Origin: Moraxella oblonga NBRC 102422
Lineage (GTDB): Bacteria; Pseudomonadota; Gammaproteobacteria; Pseudomonadales; Moraxellaceae
Direction of reading: 5' to 3'
DNA length: 64,000 nucleotides
NCBI RefSeq assembly: GCF_001598275.1
Contig: NZ_BCYQ01000008.1
Location: 1-64,000, forward strand
A program made the translations under genes and the position numbers. The notes under the pieces are model-generated. The model was not told the origin of the DNA and made no database searches. It saw only the letters and a list, made by a program, of their open reading frames with translations. Below are positions 9,122 to 16,239 of this stretch, one piece after another; positions within the stretch are counted from its first letter, which is position 1; each line of letters starts with the position of its first letter.

Positions 9122-9169
9122 AAAAAAGCCTTAAAATAAAAATGGACTTGTGGGGTTGTCAAACCGACT

Positions 9170-9198
9170 ATTTTACCAAAAATTAGGCAAATGCACAA
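9170..9198 (-). promoter_or_regulatory. Promoter of artQM
   Basis: On the minus strand, TTGTGC (9198-9193), a 17-base spacer and TAAAAT (9175-9170) lie about 50 bases before the artQ start. The -35 hexamer sits within one arm of an inverted repeat ATGCACAAA (9191-9199)/TTTGTGCAT (9237-9245), a possible operator. Confidence 0.55.
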
Positions 9199-9251
9199 AA
9201 GATTATCAGTGTACAGTAGTATAATATTTAAGCAAATTTGTGCATAATAAA

Positions 9252-9271
9252 AACCACCTTATGAGGTGGTT
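9252..9271 (-). terminator. Terminator after the first binding-protein gene
   Basis: AACCACCT and AGGTGGTT form a hairpin just after the stop at 9283; on the minus strand it is followed by a T-rich tail (TTTTTATTATG). Confidence 0.75.
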
Positions 9272-9282
9272 GTAAAGTTAAG

Positions 9283-10089
9283 CTATTTGGGCAAGTTGTC
9301 CAACATTGCTTCACCAAAATGTTGCACTACCAATTTATCATAAGTGCCATCTGCTTTGATGTCGGCTAGAGCTTGGTTAAATTCACCCAACAGCTTAGTG
9401 TCGTTTGGATTGATGGCAATGGCAAAACGGTCATTAATGTCAATGTCACCACTTTTTAGGGCAAAATCTTTACCCAAATCGCTTTTGAGCCACGACACGG
9501 CAGGCAGTTTATCACTAATGACGATGTCAGCACGACCACTGCCCAAATCCATGAATGCTCCGTCTAGCGTGGGGTAGAGCTGGATTTTGACATCAGGGTA
9601 ATTGGCACTAAACCACTGGCTGGCAATGGTGGAGTTTTGGGCGGCGACTTTGAGGGATTTTAGGGTGTCGGTATTTTTGTCATCAAAGGGCTTGTCTTTG
9701 TGTCCGATAAAAACGAGCGTGTTGGCAAAATAAGGCTCACTAAATGCAACTTGTTCTGAACGTTCTGGAGTGATGGACATTGCCGAGACGATGGCATCGT
9801 ATTTACCTGTTTTTAAAGCAGGTATGATGCCGTCCCAATCTTGGGCAACCACCTCACAAGTAACATTCATTTTGGCACACAGAGCATTGGTCAAATCCAC
9901 ATCAAAACCTGCCAATTTACCATCATTGGTGGTGTAGTTAAAGGGGGCGTATGCCCCTTCGGTGGCGATTTGTAGGGTGGTAATTTTGGGCTTGGTGTCG
10001 GTGGGGGCGGTGGTTTGTGCGTTGTCGCCACCACAGGCAGTTAATCCAATCATGGATAGAATGGCGATACATAATGTCATGTGTTGCAT
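9283..10089 (-). CDS. Amino acid ABC transporter solute-binding lipoprotein 1
   Basis: A 268-residue family 3 (SBP_bac_3) binding protein with a lipoprotein signal ending in LTAC (Cys19), so it is membrane-anchored rather than free in the periplasm. Ligand-site signatures include EGAYAPFNY, GFDVDLTNALC, AQDWDGIIPAL and SMSITPER, whose Arg usually binds the ligand carboxylate. Last of three tandem paralogues that share the artP ATPase and artQM pore. The third copy (10994) is closer to this one than the middle copy is (shared QDWDG and SEPYFANT). Confidence 0.9.
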   Translation of the reverse strand: MQHMTLCIAILSMIGLTACGGDNAQTTAPTDTKPKITTLQIATEGAYAPFNYTTNDGKLAGFDVDLTNALCAKMNVTCEVVAQDWDGIIPALKTGKYDAIVSAMSITPERSEQVAFSEPYFANTLVFIGHKDKPFDDKNTDTLKSLKVAAQNSTIASQWFSANYPDVKIQLYPTLDGAFMDLGSGRADIVISDKLPAVSWLKSDLGKDFALKSGDIDINDRFAIAINPNDTKLLGEFNQALADIKADGTYDKLVVQHFGEAMLDNLPK

Positions 10090-10169
10090 TTTATATCCTT
10101 TAAAATAAATGGGTTAAAACTGATAAAACAAATTGGACAAAAGATAAGTACCTTTTGTCCAATCACCGA

Positions 10170-10982
10170 TTAGTTGGTGGTTTGCTGTGTTGGGGTGGTT
10201 TCGGTGCTGGCTGTTTGGCTAAAATATTTTGCCATTAGTTTGTCATATTCGCCATTGGACTTTATGGTAGCAAGTGCGGTATTGAATTTATCTTTTAGGG
10301 CATCATTTTTGCGAATGGCGATGGCAACCTTATCATCAATGTCAATAGGACTGCCCTTGATTTCAAAATTTGCACCTGCGTCTGTTTTTAGCCAGTCTGA
10401 CACAGGGACAAAATCTGACATCATGTAGTCAATCCGTCCTGCACTTAAATCCAAATAGACATTGTCTTGTTTGTCATAAGGTTTGACTGTGGCTTTGGGT
10501 TGGTTTTTGGCAAGGTAATCGGCTGATAGAGTGGACTGTTGTACGCCGACAGTTTTGCCAGCCAAACTATCAAGTGTAACTGTTTCACCTTTTTTGCCAA
10601 TGATAACCAATTTGTTGTCAAAATAACTGTCAGTAAAATCCACCACTGCTTGACGTTCGGGTGTAACTGACATGCCTGCCATGATGGCATCTGATTTTTC
10701 GGCGTGTAGGCTTGGGATTAGACTGTCCCATTCTTGGCTTGTGATGTCGCATTTGGCTTTCATTTCGGCACATAAAGCATTGGCAAGATCAATCTCAAAG
10801 CCTACTGTATTTCCTTGATTGTCAAGATAGCTAAAAGGTTTGAAACTTGATTCGGTAGCGATGTGAATCACTGTTTCGCCTTGCGTAGCGGTATTATTGG
10901 TGGGTGTGTCGGCAGGTTTTTCACCACCGCACGCCACCAAAAGGGCTGTTCCCAAAACCACGCTTAGGTATTTGATGTTCAT
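10170..10982 (-). CDS. Amino acid ABC transporter solute-binding lipoprotein 2
   Basis: A 270-residue SBP_bac_3 lipoprotein (lipobox LVAC). It keeps ESSFKPFSY, GFEIDLANALC and GMSVTPER, but differs from both neighbours at ligand-site positions: SQEWDSLIPSL replaces QDWDG, and TDSYFDNKLVI replaces SEPYFANT. This suggests a different amino acid preference. The C-terminus has a Thr/Gln-rich extension (TASTETTPTQQTTN). It lies 11 bp after the stop of copy 3 and 80 bp before copy 1. Confidence 0.9.
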   Translation of the reverse strand: MNIKYLSVVLGTALLVACGGEKPADTPTNNTATQGETVIHIATESSFKPFSYLDNQGNTVGFEIDLANALCAEMKAKCDITSQEWDSLIPSLHAEKSDAIMAGMSVTPERQAVVDFTDSYFDNKLVIIGKKGETVTLDSLAGKTVGVQQSTLSADYLAKNQPKATVKPYDKQDNVYLDLSAGRIDYMMSDFVPVSDWLKTDAGANFEIKGSPIDIDDKVAIAIRKNDALKDKFNTALATIKSNGEYDKLMAKYFSQTASTETTPTQQTTN

Positions 10983-10993
10983 GATGATGTTCC

Positions 10994-11791
10994 TTATTTA
11001 GGGGCAGATGAAGTACCAAATGAGGCTTCTTCAAGTTTGGCAAGTGTGCCGTTGGCTTTTAGGGTGGCAAGAGCTTTGTCAAATTCGGCTTTCAAAGGAT
11101 CACCCTTACGCACGGCAATGCCTAAGTTGTCGTTGTTGTCAATCTCATCGCCAATCAGCCCAAATGTGGGGGTGTTGTCTTTGAGCCAGTCGCTTGCTGA
11201 TACCTTTTCTGCCATGACTGCGTGGTTGCGTCCTGCTTTTAAATCTAGATAGGCATTGGTATAGGTATCATACACTTGTACACGGTTGCCGTCTTTGCCG
11301 TCATATTTTTGGCTGATATAATCCAATCCTGTGGTAGCACGTTGTCCGCCTAGGATTTTGTCTTTGACATTGTTTGGGTCAAATGAACCGTCATTTTTGG
11401 CAAGCCATACGATGGTGTTGGCAAAATATGGCTCACTAAAATCCACCTGTGCCTGACGCTCTGGGGTGATGGACATACCAGCGATGACGGCATCGTATTT
11501 TTGGGTTAAAAGACCAGGAAGTAAGCCGTCCCAATCTTGGGCGATGATTTCGCATTTGGCTTTGATTTCGGTGCATACTGCATTAATCACGTCCACATCA
11601 AAACCGACAATTTTACCGTCTGCGGTCATGTTGTTGAAGGGGGGATAGTTGGCTTCGGTGGCGATGATAAGTGTTCTGTCGCCAGCAGGTTTGGCGGTGT
11701 CTGTTGGGGCGTTGGTGGATTGTTCACCACCACAGGCAACAAGCATGGTGCTAAGAGCCATGACGCTTAGGGCGGATTTGAAGTGTGTCAT
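10994..11791 (-). CDS. Amino acid ABC transporter solute-binding lipoprotein 3
   Basis: A 265-residue SBP_bac_3 lipoprotein with lipobox LVAC (Cys20), followed by the same Cys-Gly-Gly start as its paralogues. Ligand-site segments are EANYPPFNN, GFDVDVINAVC, AQDWDGLLPGL and GMSITPER. It is the first binding protein after artP (25-bp gap) and probably the artI/artJ counterpart. Its N-terminal lobe is very like copy 1. Confidence 0.9.
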   Translation of the reverse strand: MTHFKSALSVMALSTMLVACGGEQSTNAPTDTAKPAGDRTLIIATEANYPPFNNMTADGKIVGFDVDVINAVCTEIKAKCEIIAQDWDGLLPGLLTQKYDAVIAGMSITPERQAQVDFSEPYFANTIVWLAKNDGSFDPNNVKDKILGGQRATTGLDYISQKYDGKDGNRVQVYDTYTNAYLDLKAGRNHAVMAEKVSASDWLKDNTPTFGLIGDEIDNNDNLGIAVRKGDPLKAEFDKALATLKANGTLAKLEEASFGTSSAPK

Positions 11792-11816
11792 AAATGTTCC
11801 TTATAAGAATAAAAAA

Positions 11817-12596
11817 TTAACGGTGCGATGCCATAAACTCACGCACTCGCTCTGATTTTGGGTTGTCAAAAACTTCGCTGGGCGTACCCATTTCTTCAAT
11901 ACGTCCTTGATGTAAAAAGACGACTTTGGTTGAGACTTCTTTGGCAAATCTCATGTCGTGCGTTACGATGAGCATCGTGCGACCCTCGCTTGCCAGTTCT
12001 CTGATAACCGCCAGCACTTCATTGACAAGCTCTGGGTCTAGGGCGGAAGTTGGTTCGTCAAATAAAATGACTTGTGGGTTCATTGCCAATGCCCGAGCGA
12101 TGGCGACACGCTGACGCTGACCGCCTGATAGGTTGTCAGGGTAAGCCTCTTTTTTGTCGGATAGACCCACCTTAGCCAGTAGGCGTTCGGCTTCTTGAAT
12201 GGCTTCGTCTTTTGGGGTTTTTAGGACTTGGGTGGGGGCTTCAATGATGTTTTGTAGGATGGTTTTGTGAGGCCATAGGTTAAAGTTTTGGAAAACAAAG
12301 CCGATTTTGGCACGCATTTTTTCAAGTTGTTTGGGGTTTTTGGCGACCAGCTCCCCCTTTTTTTGAGTCAAAATCAACTCATCATTGCCAATAAAAATCC
12401 GCCCTTGACTGGGTTTTTCAAGCAGGTTAATACAGCGTAAAAAAGTAGATTTGCCAGAGCCACTTGACCCAAGAATGCTAATGACATCACCGTCATGAGC
12501 GGTCAAAGAGATGCCTTTTAAAACTTCAAGTGAGCCAAAATTTTTGTGAATGTCTTGTAAATCAAGGATAATAGGACGTTCGGTGGTGGTGTTCAT
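11817..12596 (-). CDS. artP: Amino acid ABC transporter ATP-binding protein (ArtP type)
   Basis: A 259-residue ABC ATPase of the polar amino acid uptake (PAAT) class. It has Walker [11 protein letters not shown]-loop [10 protein letters not shown], signature LSGGQRQR, Walker [13 protein letters not shown] and switch TVTHD-type VTHDM. It powers the ArtQM pore from the cytoplasmic side. First gene of the cluster, divergent from ccmC. The C-terminus (REFMASHR) is typical of HisP/ArtP. Confidence 0.92.
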   Translation of the reverse strand: MNTTTERPIILDLQDIHKNFGSLEVLKGISLTAHDGDVISILGSSGSGKSTFLRCINLLEKPSQGRIFIGNDELILTQKKGELVAKNPKQLEKMRAKIGFVFQNFNLWPHKTILQNIIEAPTQVLKTPKDEAIQEAERLLAKVGLSDKKEAYPDNLSGGQRQRVAIARALAMNPQVILFDEPTSALDPELVNEVLAVIRELASEGRTMLIVTHDMRFAKEVSTKVVFLHQGRIEEMGTPSEVFDNPKSERVREFMASHR

Positions 12597-12703
12597 AATT
12601 TTTTTTAAAATTTTTTGGTAATCTTATATTAAAACCCAAACACCCCCAAAAGGCAATAGATTTTTTTTAAAAATCATCAAAAATATTTTATCATTATGCG
12701 AAT

Positions 12704-12740
12704 TTGTGAAAATTTAGCAAATCATGGTATAATCATACCA
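12704..12740 (+). promoter_or_regulatory. Promoter of ccmCDE with dyad on the -10
   Basis: TTGTGA (12704-12709), an 18-base spacer and a perfect TATAAT (12728-12733) precede ccmC. The dyad TGGTAT-AATC-ATACCA (12725-12740) is centred on the -10 element and could be an operator. Confidence 0.6.
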
Positions 12741-12768
12741 ATTTATCAAAAAATAAAATTGGTGTGCC

Positions 12769-13581
12769 ATGTCCGATTTTTCTGAACCTTCTGCCATTCA
12801 AAATGCCCCAAAAAACAACCAACTTGGTTTTTTTGGGCGTTTATGGCAGGGGTTTTTGACCACAGTGGGGACGGAGCGTTTTTTCAAGATTTTTTCGTCT
12901 TGGGTAAAGTGGCTTTTAGGTATCGCTTTTGTGTTACTGACGACTGGGACGGTGTGGGGTTTGTTGTTTGCACCGCCTGACTATTTGCAAGGCAACAGCT
13001 ATCGCATTATTTTTATCCATGTGCCGATGGCAAGCCTTGCCATGAGTGTTTATTTGGCAATGGCGGTGCTTGGGGTGATTTTTTTGGTATGGAAAATCAA
13101 AACCGCCAACATTGTCGCTCAAGCAGTCGCTCCGATGGGCTTTATAGCGTGTGTACTGTCGCTCATTACAGGCTCTATTTGGGGTAAGCCGACATGGGGG
13201 ACATACTGGGTGTGGGACGCACGTTTGACTTCTATGCTGATTTTGGCGTTTTTATACGCAGGCGTGATGGCGTTGTTTAGTGCTTTTGAGCATAGCCAAA
13301 ATCGTGGTAGGGCAGCTGCCATACTCTCTATTGTGGGGGCGGTCAATTTGCCAATCATCAAATATTCAGTAGAATGGTGGAACACCCTACATCAAGGTGC
13401 GACTTTTACCGTAACCAACGCCCCAAAAATGCCTGCCAGTATGTGGGTGCCACTACTTATCATGATATTGGGTGTGTATTTTTTGGTGGCAGGTCTTACC
13501 ATTTATCGCACCAATTCACTCATTTTGCAACGTGAACACAACAAAGCATGGGTAGCCAAATGGCTCAACGGTCAAAAATAG
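12769..13581 (+). CDS. ccmC: Haem export/handling protein CcmC
   Basis: A 270-residue inner-membrane protein of cytochrome c maturation system I with six predicted helices. It presents haem in the periplasm to CcmE. The tryptophan-rich WWD segment is present (WGTYWVWDARLTS), with the two haem-ligand His regions, one in IFIHVPMAS and one in WWNTLHQG. Followed 25 bp later by ccmD and then ccmE. ccmA and ccmB, normally upstream, are absent here: the ABC ATPase at 41 kb is an ABC-2 drug/polysaccharide type, not CcmA. Confidence 0.93.
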   Translation: MSDFSEPSAIQNAPKNNQLGFFGRLWQGFLTTVGTERFFKIFSSWVKWLLGIAFVLLTTGTVWGLLFAPPDYLQGNSYRIIFIHVPMASLAMSVYLAMAVLGVIFLVWKIKTANIVAQAVAPMGFIACVLSLITGSIWGKPTWGTYWVWDARLTSMLILAFLYAGVMALFSAFEHSQNRGRAAAILSIVGAVNLPIIKYSVEWWNTLHQGATFTVTNAPKMPASMWVPLLIMILGVYFLVAGLTIYRTNSLILQREHNKAWVAKWLNGQK

Positions 13582-13606
13582 CCAGCAAAGAAAAAGGTAG
13601 CAAGCA

Positions 13607-13825
13607 ATGACCCCTTATTTTAATAATTTTCAAGATTTTATCCACATGAACGGACATGGTTCGTTTGTGTGGGTAAGCTATGGCATTACGTTTTTGCTCA
13701 TGTTTGGGTTGATTTGGTATGTTTTTGATGAACGTAAAAAAGTCATTAAAAATTTACGCCAAAATACCACAAGACTTACCAACAAACAACGCCAACAACT
13801 CAACAAATCTACAAAAACTTCCTAA
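13607..13825 (+). CDS. ccmD: Haem exporter accessory protein CcmD
   Basis: A 72-residue protein with one membrane helix (about 22-42, HGSFVWVSYGITFLLMFGLI) and a basic cytoplasmic tail, the standard CcmD plan. It helps release holo-CcmE from the CcmABC complex. Identified by length, topology and position between ccmC and ccmE. Confidence 0.85.
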   Translation: MTPYFNNFQDFIHMNGHGSFVWVSYGITFLLMFGLIWYVFDERKKVIKNLRQNTTRLTNKQRQQLNKSTKTS

Positions 13826-13840
13826 ATTTAGGCTACATTT

Positions 13841-14389
13841 ATGAATTCAGCTCGCCAAAAAAAACTCATGTGGGTCGTTGCCATGCTCATTGGTGTGGCA
13901 GTTGCTGTGGGGCTTATGTTGTATGCCATTCGTCAGCAGACCGATTATTATTTTGACCCAACTGCCATAACCACTGGCAAAGCCCCAGAAGATAAACGCA
14001 TTCGTGCAGGGGGTATGGTGGTGGCAGGGTCGGTCAGACGTGATCCTGCTGACCCTTTAAATATTCAATTTGAAGTAACCGATTTTAAGGCAGTTGTGCC
14101 TGTTACTTATCGTGGGGTGTTGCCTGATTTGTTTGCCGAAAATTCGGGCGTAGTGGCAACAGGTAAACTCCAAAATGGCACGTTTGTCGCCAGCGAAGTA
14201 CTCGCCAAACATGACGAAAATTATATGCCTCCAGAGGTTGCCAAGTCATTAAAGACCGAACATGCTAAGCGTGGTACAGATGTCAATAACGGGCAGTTTG
14301 TGCCAGCCACCAGTATGGCACAGATTGATGCACGCAATGCCCAAGCCTTAACACAAAGTGAGGGTGTCAAAACAGATGTTAAAGATTAA
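13841..14389 (+). CDS. ccmE: Periplasmic haem chaperone CcmE
   Basis: A 182-residue protein with an N-terminal membrane anchor (about 9-29) and an OB-fold periplasmic domain. It binds haem covalently through the His of [12 protein letters not shown] and passes it to apocytochromes. Visible family motifs include [18 protein letters not shown] and YRGVLPDLF. The usual following genes ccmFGH are missing: a terminator closes the operon at 14408. Confidence 0.93.
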   Translation: MNSARQKKLMWVVAMLIGVAVAVGLMLYAIRQQTDYYFDPTAITTGKAPEDKRIRAGGMVVAGSVRRDPADPLNIQFEVTDFKAVVPVTYRGVLPDLFAENSGVVATGKLQNGTFVASEVLAKHDENYMPPEVAKSLKTEHAKRGTDVNNGQFVPATSMAQIDARNAQALTQSEGVKTDVKD

Positions 14390-14407
14390 GCGGTTTACAA
14401 GATAACA

Positions 14408-14437
14408 AAAAACGCCCATAAATACGGGCGTTTTTTA
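14408..14437. terminator. Bidirectional terminator, ccmE / lipoprotein gene
   Basis: AAAACGCCC and GGGCGTTTTTT form a strong hairpin between convergent genes, with U-runs both ways. Confidence 0.85.
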
Positions 14438-14445
14438 TGAGTGGG

Positions 14446-14730
14446 TTATTGACCGTAGATAACACCATAATTATTGTAGTTGTAGTCGGTAGGTTGTTCG
14501 GCAAATTCTTGGGCTTCTTGGGCTTCTGGTTGAGCAGGAGCGATACTGTATTTGGCTTTGCCAAATTCGGCAGGCTCACTGTCTTTTTTACCGTCTACGG
14601 TTGGATAAATGGTGTTATCTCTTTGAGAGAATGTGCTTTTTTTGTTGGTGATGTTGTCAGCAATGCTGGTCATGGCGTTACAGCCTGTCAAAGCAGTGGC
14701 TAAAATAGCGACAATGGCGATGTGTTTCAT
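14446..14730 (-). CDS. Small hypothetical lipoprotein
   Basis: A 94-residue protein with a type II signal peptide ending in the lipobox LTGC (Cys17), so it is lipid-anchored. The mature part is polar and acidic; residues about 65-80 are Glu/Ala/Gln-rich and the tail is Tyr/Asn-rich (TDYNYNNYG). I see no known domain. It stands alone between ccmE (convergent) and the CopD-like gene. Confidence 0.7.
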   Translation of the reverse strand: MKHIAIVAILATALTGCNAMTSIADNITNKKSTFSQRDNTIYPTVDGKKDSEPAEFGKAKYSIAPAQPEAQEAQEFAEQPTDYNYNNYGVIYGQ

Positions 14731-14859
14731 GGTGTGTACCTGTGATGAATTGTTGGTGTTGATGTTAATGATTTTAAAAATTAAAATCCAACATACCTAA
14801 AATACTGCAAAAATTATACCATATTTTAAAGGCATGGGAAATTTCTATTTGATGAAAAG

Positions 14860-15300
14860 TCAACGAAACAATGCCCCTGTAATTACGAATGCCACACTCC
14901 AAAGGCAAATTAAGCCCACATGAATGTGCATGACGGTCAGAGTTTTGTTGGTGTATGTGCCATTTTCTAAATGTTTAACTACCCTAAACCGTGCATGTAG
15001 GGCGGTGATGACAGTCAGGGCAAGCCATGTCAGCTTGCCATGAATGAGTGCGGTCAAAAAACCCATGGGCTCACCCCATAGTCTAAATGGGGCGATGTCA
15101 TTCATCATATAAAGTCCTGTAATGATTTGTATGGCAAGGGCGGTCATACCAAGCGGTTCATAGCTTTTTTCAAAGGCTAAAAAGCCCTTAATGTCATTTT
15201 GGCGGACAAAATTTGGCATAAGCCGAATAAGTAAGTACAAATGACCGCCCACCCAAATACTGGCTCCAAATAAATGTAAAATCAAGGCAACTTGATGCAT
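14860..15300 (-). CDS. CopD-like four-helix membrane protein
   Basis: A 146-residue inner-membrane protein with four hydrophobic segments and conserved His at the helix ends (LILHLFGASIWVGGHLYLL, LIHGKLTWLAL, MHIHVGL). This fits the CopD/copper-resistance D domain, which binds haem or copper in the membrane. AGGAAT lies 5 bases before the ATG. It begins 8 bp after the DUF3025 gene stop and is probably co-transcribed with it. Confidence 0.7.
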   Translation of the reverse strand: MHQVALILHLFGASIWVGGHLYLLIRLMPNFVRQNDIKGFLAFEKSYEPLGMTALAIQIITGLYMMNDIAPFRLWGEPMGFLTALIHGKLTWLALTVITALHARFRVVKHLENGTYTNKTLTVMHIHVGLICLWSVAFVITGALFR

Positions 15301-15308
15301 GGCAATTC

Positions 15309-16157
15309 CTATTTTTTGCGTCCATTTCTAAAAACAAAAGGGTCATCGTAGAATATGGGGTTGTCATTTTCCCAAAAATAAGGTACGCCCAAAATGGGTA
15401 AAGGATTTAGTTGGCGTGGTGTTACATCATCGCTTAATAATTCATTCATGATTTTGGCTAATTCTGTATCCAAAATGACTAATTGTTCTTGTAATGATTG
15501 TTTAAAAAATGATGAATTAACTTTAATAATGACTGTATGACTGCATAGGGATTTGTAAGGTTTTATTAATTGCTCCAAGAGGGCATGACCGAATATAAAT
15601 ACTTTGGCTTTTTTATCTTTGTCGTTTTTATAATCCGACCAATACTGTCTGGGTTTTACCAAGCAATGTTGCCAATCAAAAACAGCCAGTGCCTGCCCAA
15701 TCTGCGTACCAATCTCATCATCACTCACCACTAAAATCGCACCATTTTCATCAAAAACAGTAATGGTATCTCGCACTCGGTTTCTTTTATTGGCGGTGTT
15801 ATTTTGATTTATATATGCCAAATGTTTGGCATTAAGTAGGGATTTGGTTTTGGGAAAAATTGACCATACACACGCGCCAAACCAGTCGTGTAGATTATCT
15901 CTGGTGGGGATTTTGTGAAATTGTCCAATGTGCGTTTCATAAGCTATGCCATGTTCCAAATCATTTTGGTGAGTAAATGACAAAGGAGAATTTTGGTGAT
16001 TGGTCAGATGAATGTGATGCTTATCAAAATAAGTATTAAGCCATGTATAAAGCGGTATGTCGCCATTATCCATAAATGCCTGATGAATGGGTAAATAGGG
16101 AGACAGCCAAAGTTGGTTTGGGTCAATGGTGTAAAAATCATCAATGAAAGTTGTCAT
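15309..16157 (-). CDS. DUF3025 family protein
   Basis: A 282-residue soluble protein with no signal or membrane helix. The central block PTRDNLHDWFGACVW followed by FPKTKSLLNA and RDTITVFDENGAILV matches the pattern I know for DUF3025 of beta- and gammaproteobacteria, whose function is undetermined. First gene of a likely two-gene operon with the CopD-like protein. Confidence 0.75.
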   Translation of the reverse strand: MTTFIDDFYTIDPNQLWLSPYLPIHQAFMDNGDIPLYTWLNTYFDKHHIHLTNHQNSPLSFTHQNDLEHGIAYETHIGQFHKIPTRDNLHDWFGACVWSIFPKTKSLLNAKHLAYINQNNTANKRNRVRDTITVFDENGAILVVSDDEIGTQIGQALAVFDWQHCLVKPRQYWSDYKNDKDKKAKVFIFGHALLEQLIKPYKSLCSHTVIIKVNSSFFKQSLQEQLVILDTELAKIMNELLSDDVTPRQLNPLPILGVPYFWENDNPIFYDDPFVFRNGRKK

Positions 16158-16212
16158 AAAGCAATCAATCTAAAAGAGCATGACATATTTTATCAAATTT
16201 TTTACCCAAATA

Positions 16213-16233
16213 AAAACTCCCAAGTTGGGAGTT
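16213..16233 (-). terminator. Terminator of the TonB-receptor gene
   Basis: AAACTCCCAA and TTGGGAGTTT form a perfect hairpin 7 bp after the stop; the minus strand continues TTTTTATTTGGG. Confidence 0.8.
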
Positions 16234-16239
16234 TCTTGT

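Noticed and set aside
12600-12720. T-rich tracts as phase-variation repeats upstream of artP and ccmC
   Set aside because: The T8-T9 runs are ordinary in an AT-rich intergenic region and do not sit in a promoter spacer or coding frame.
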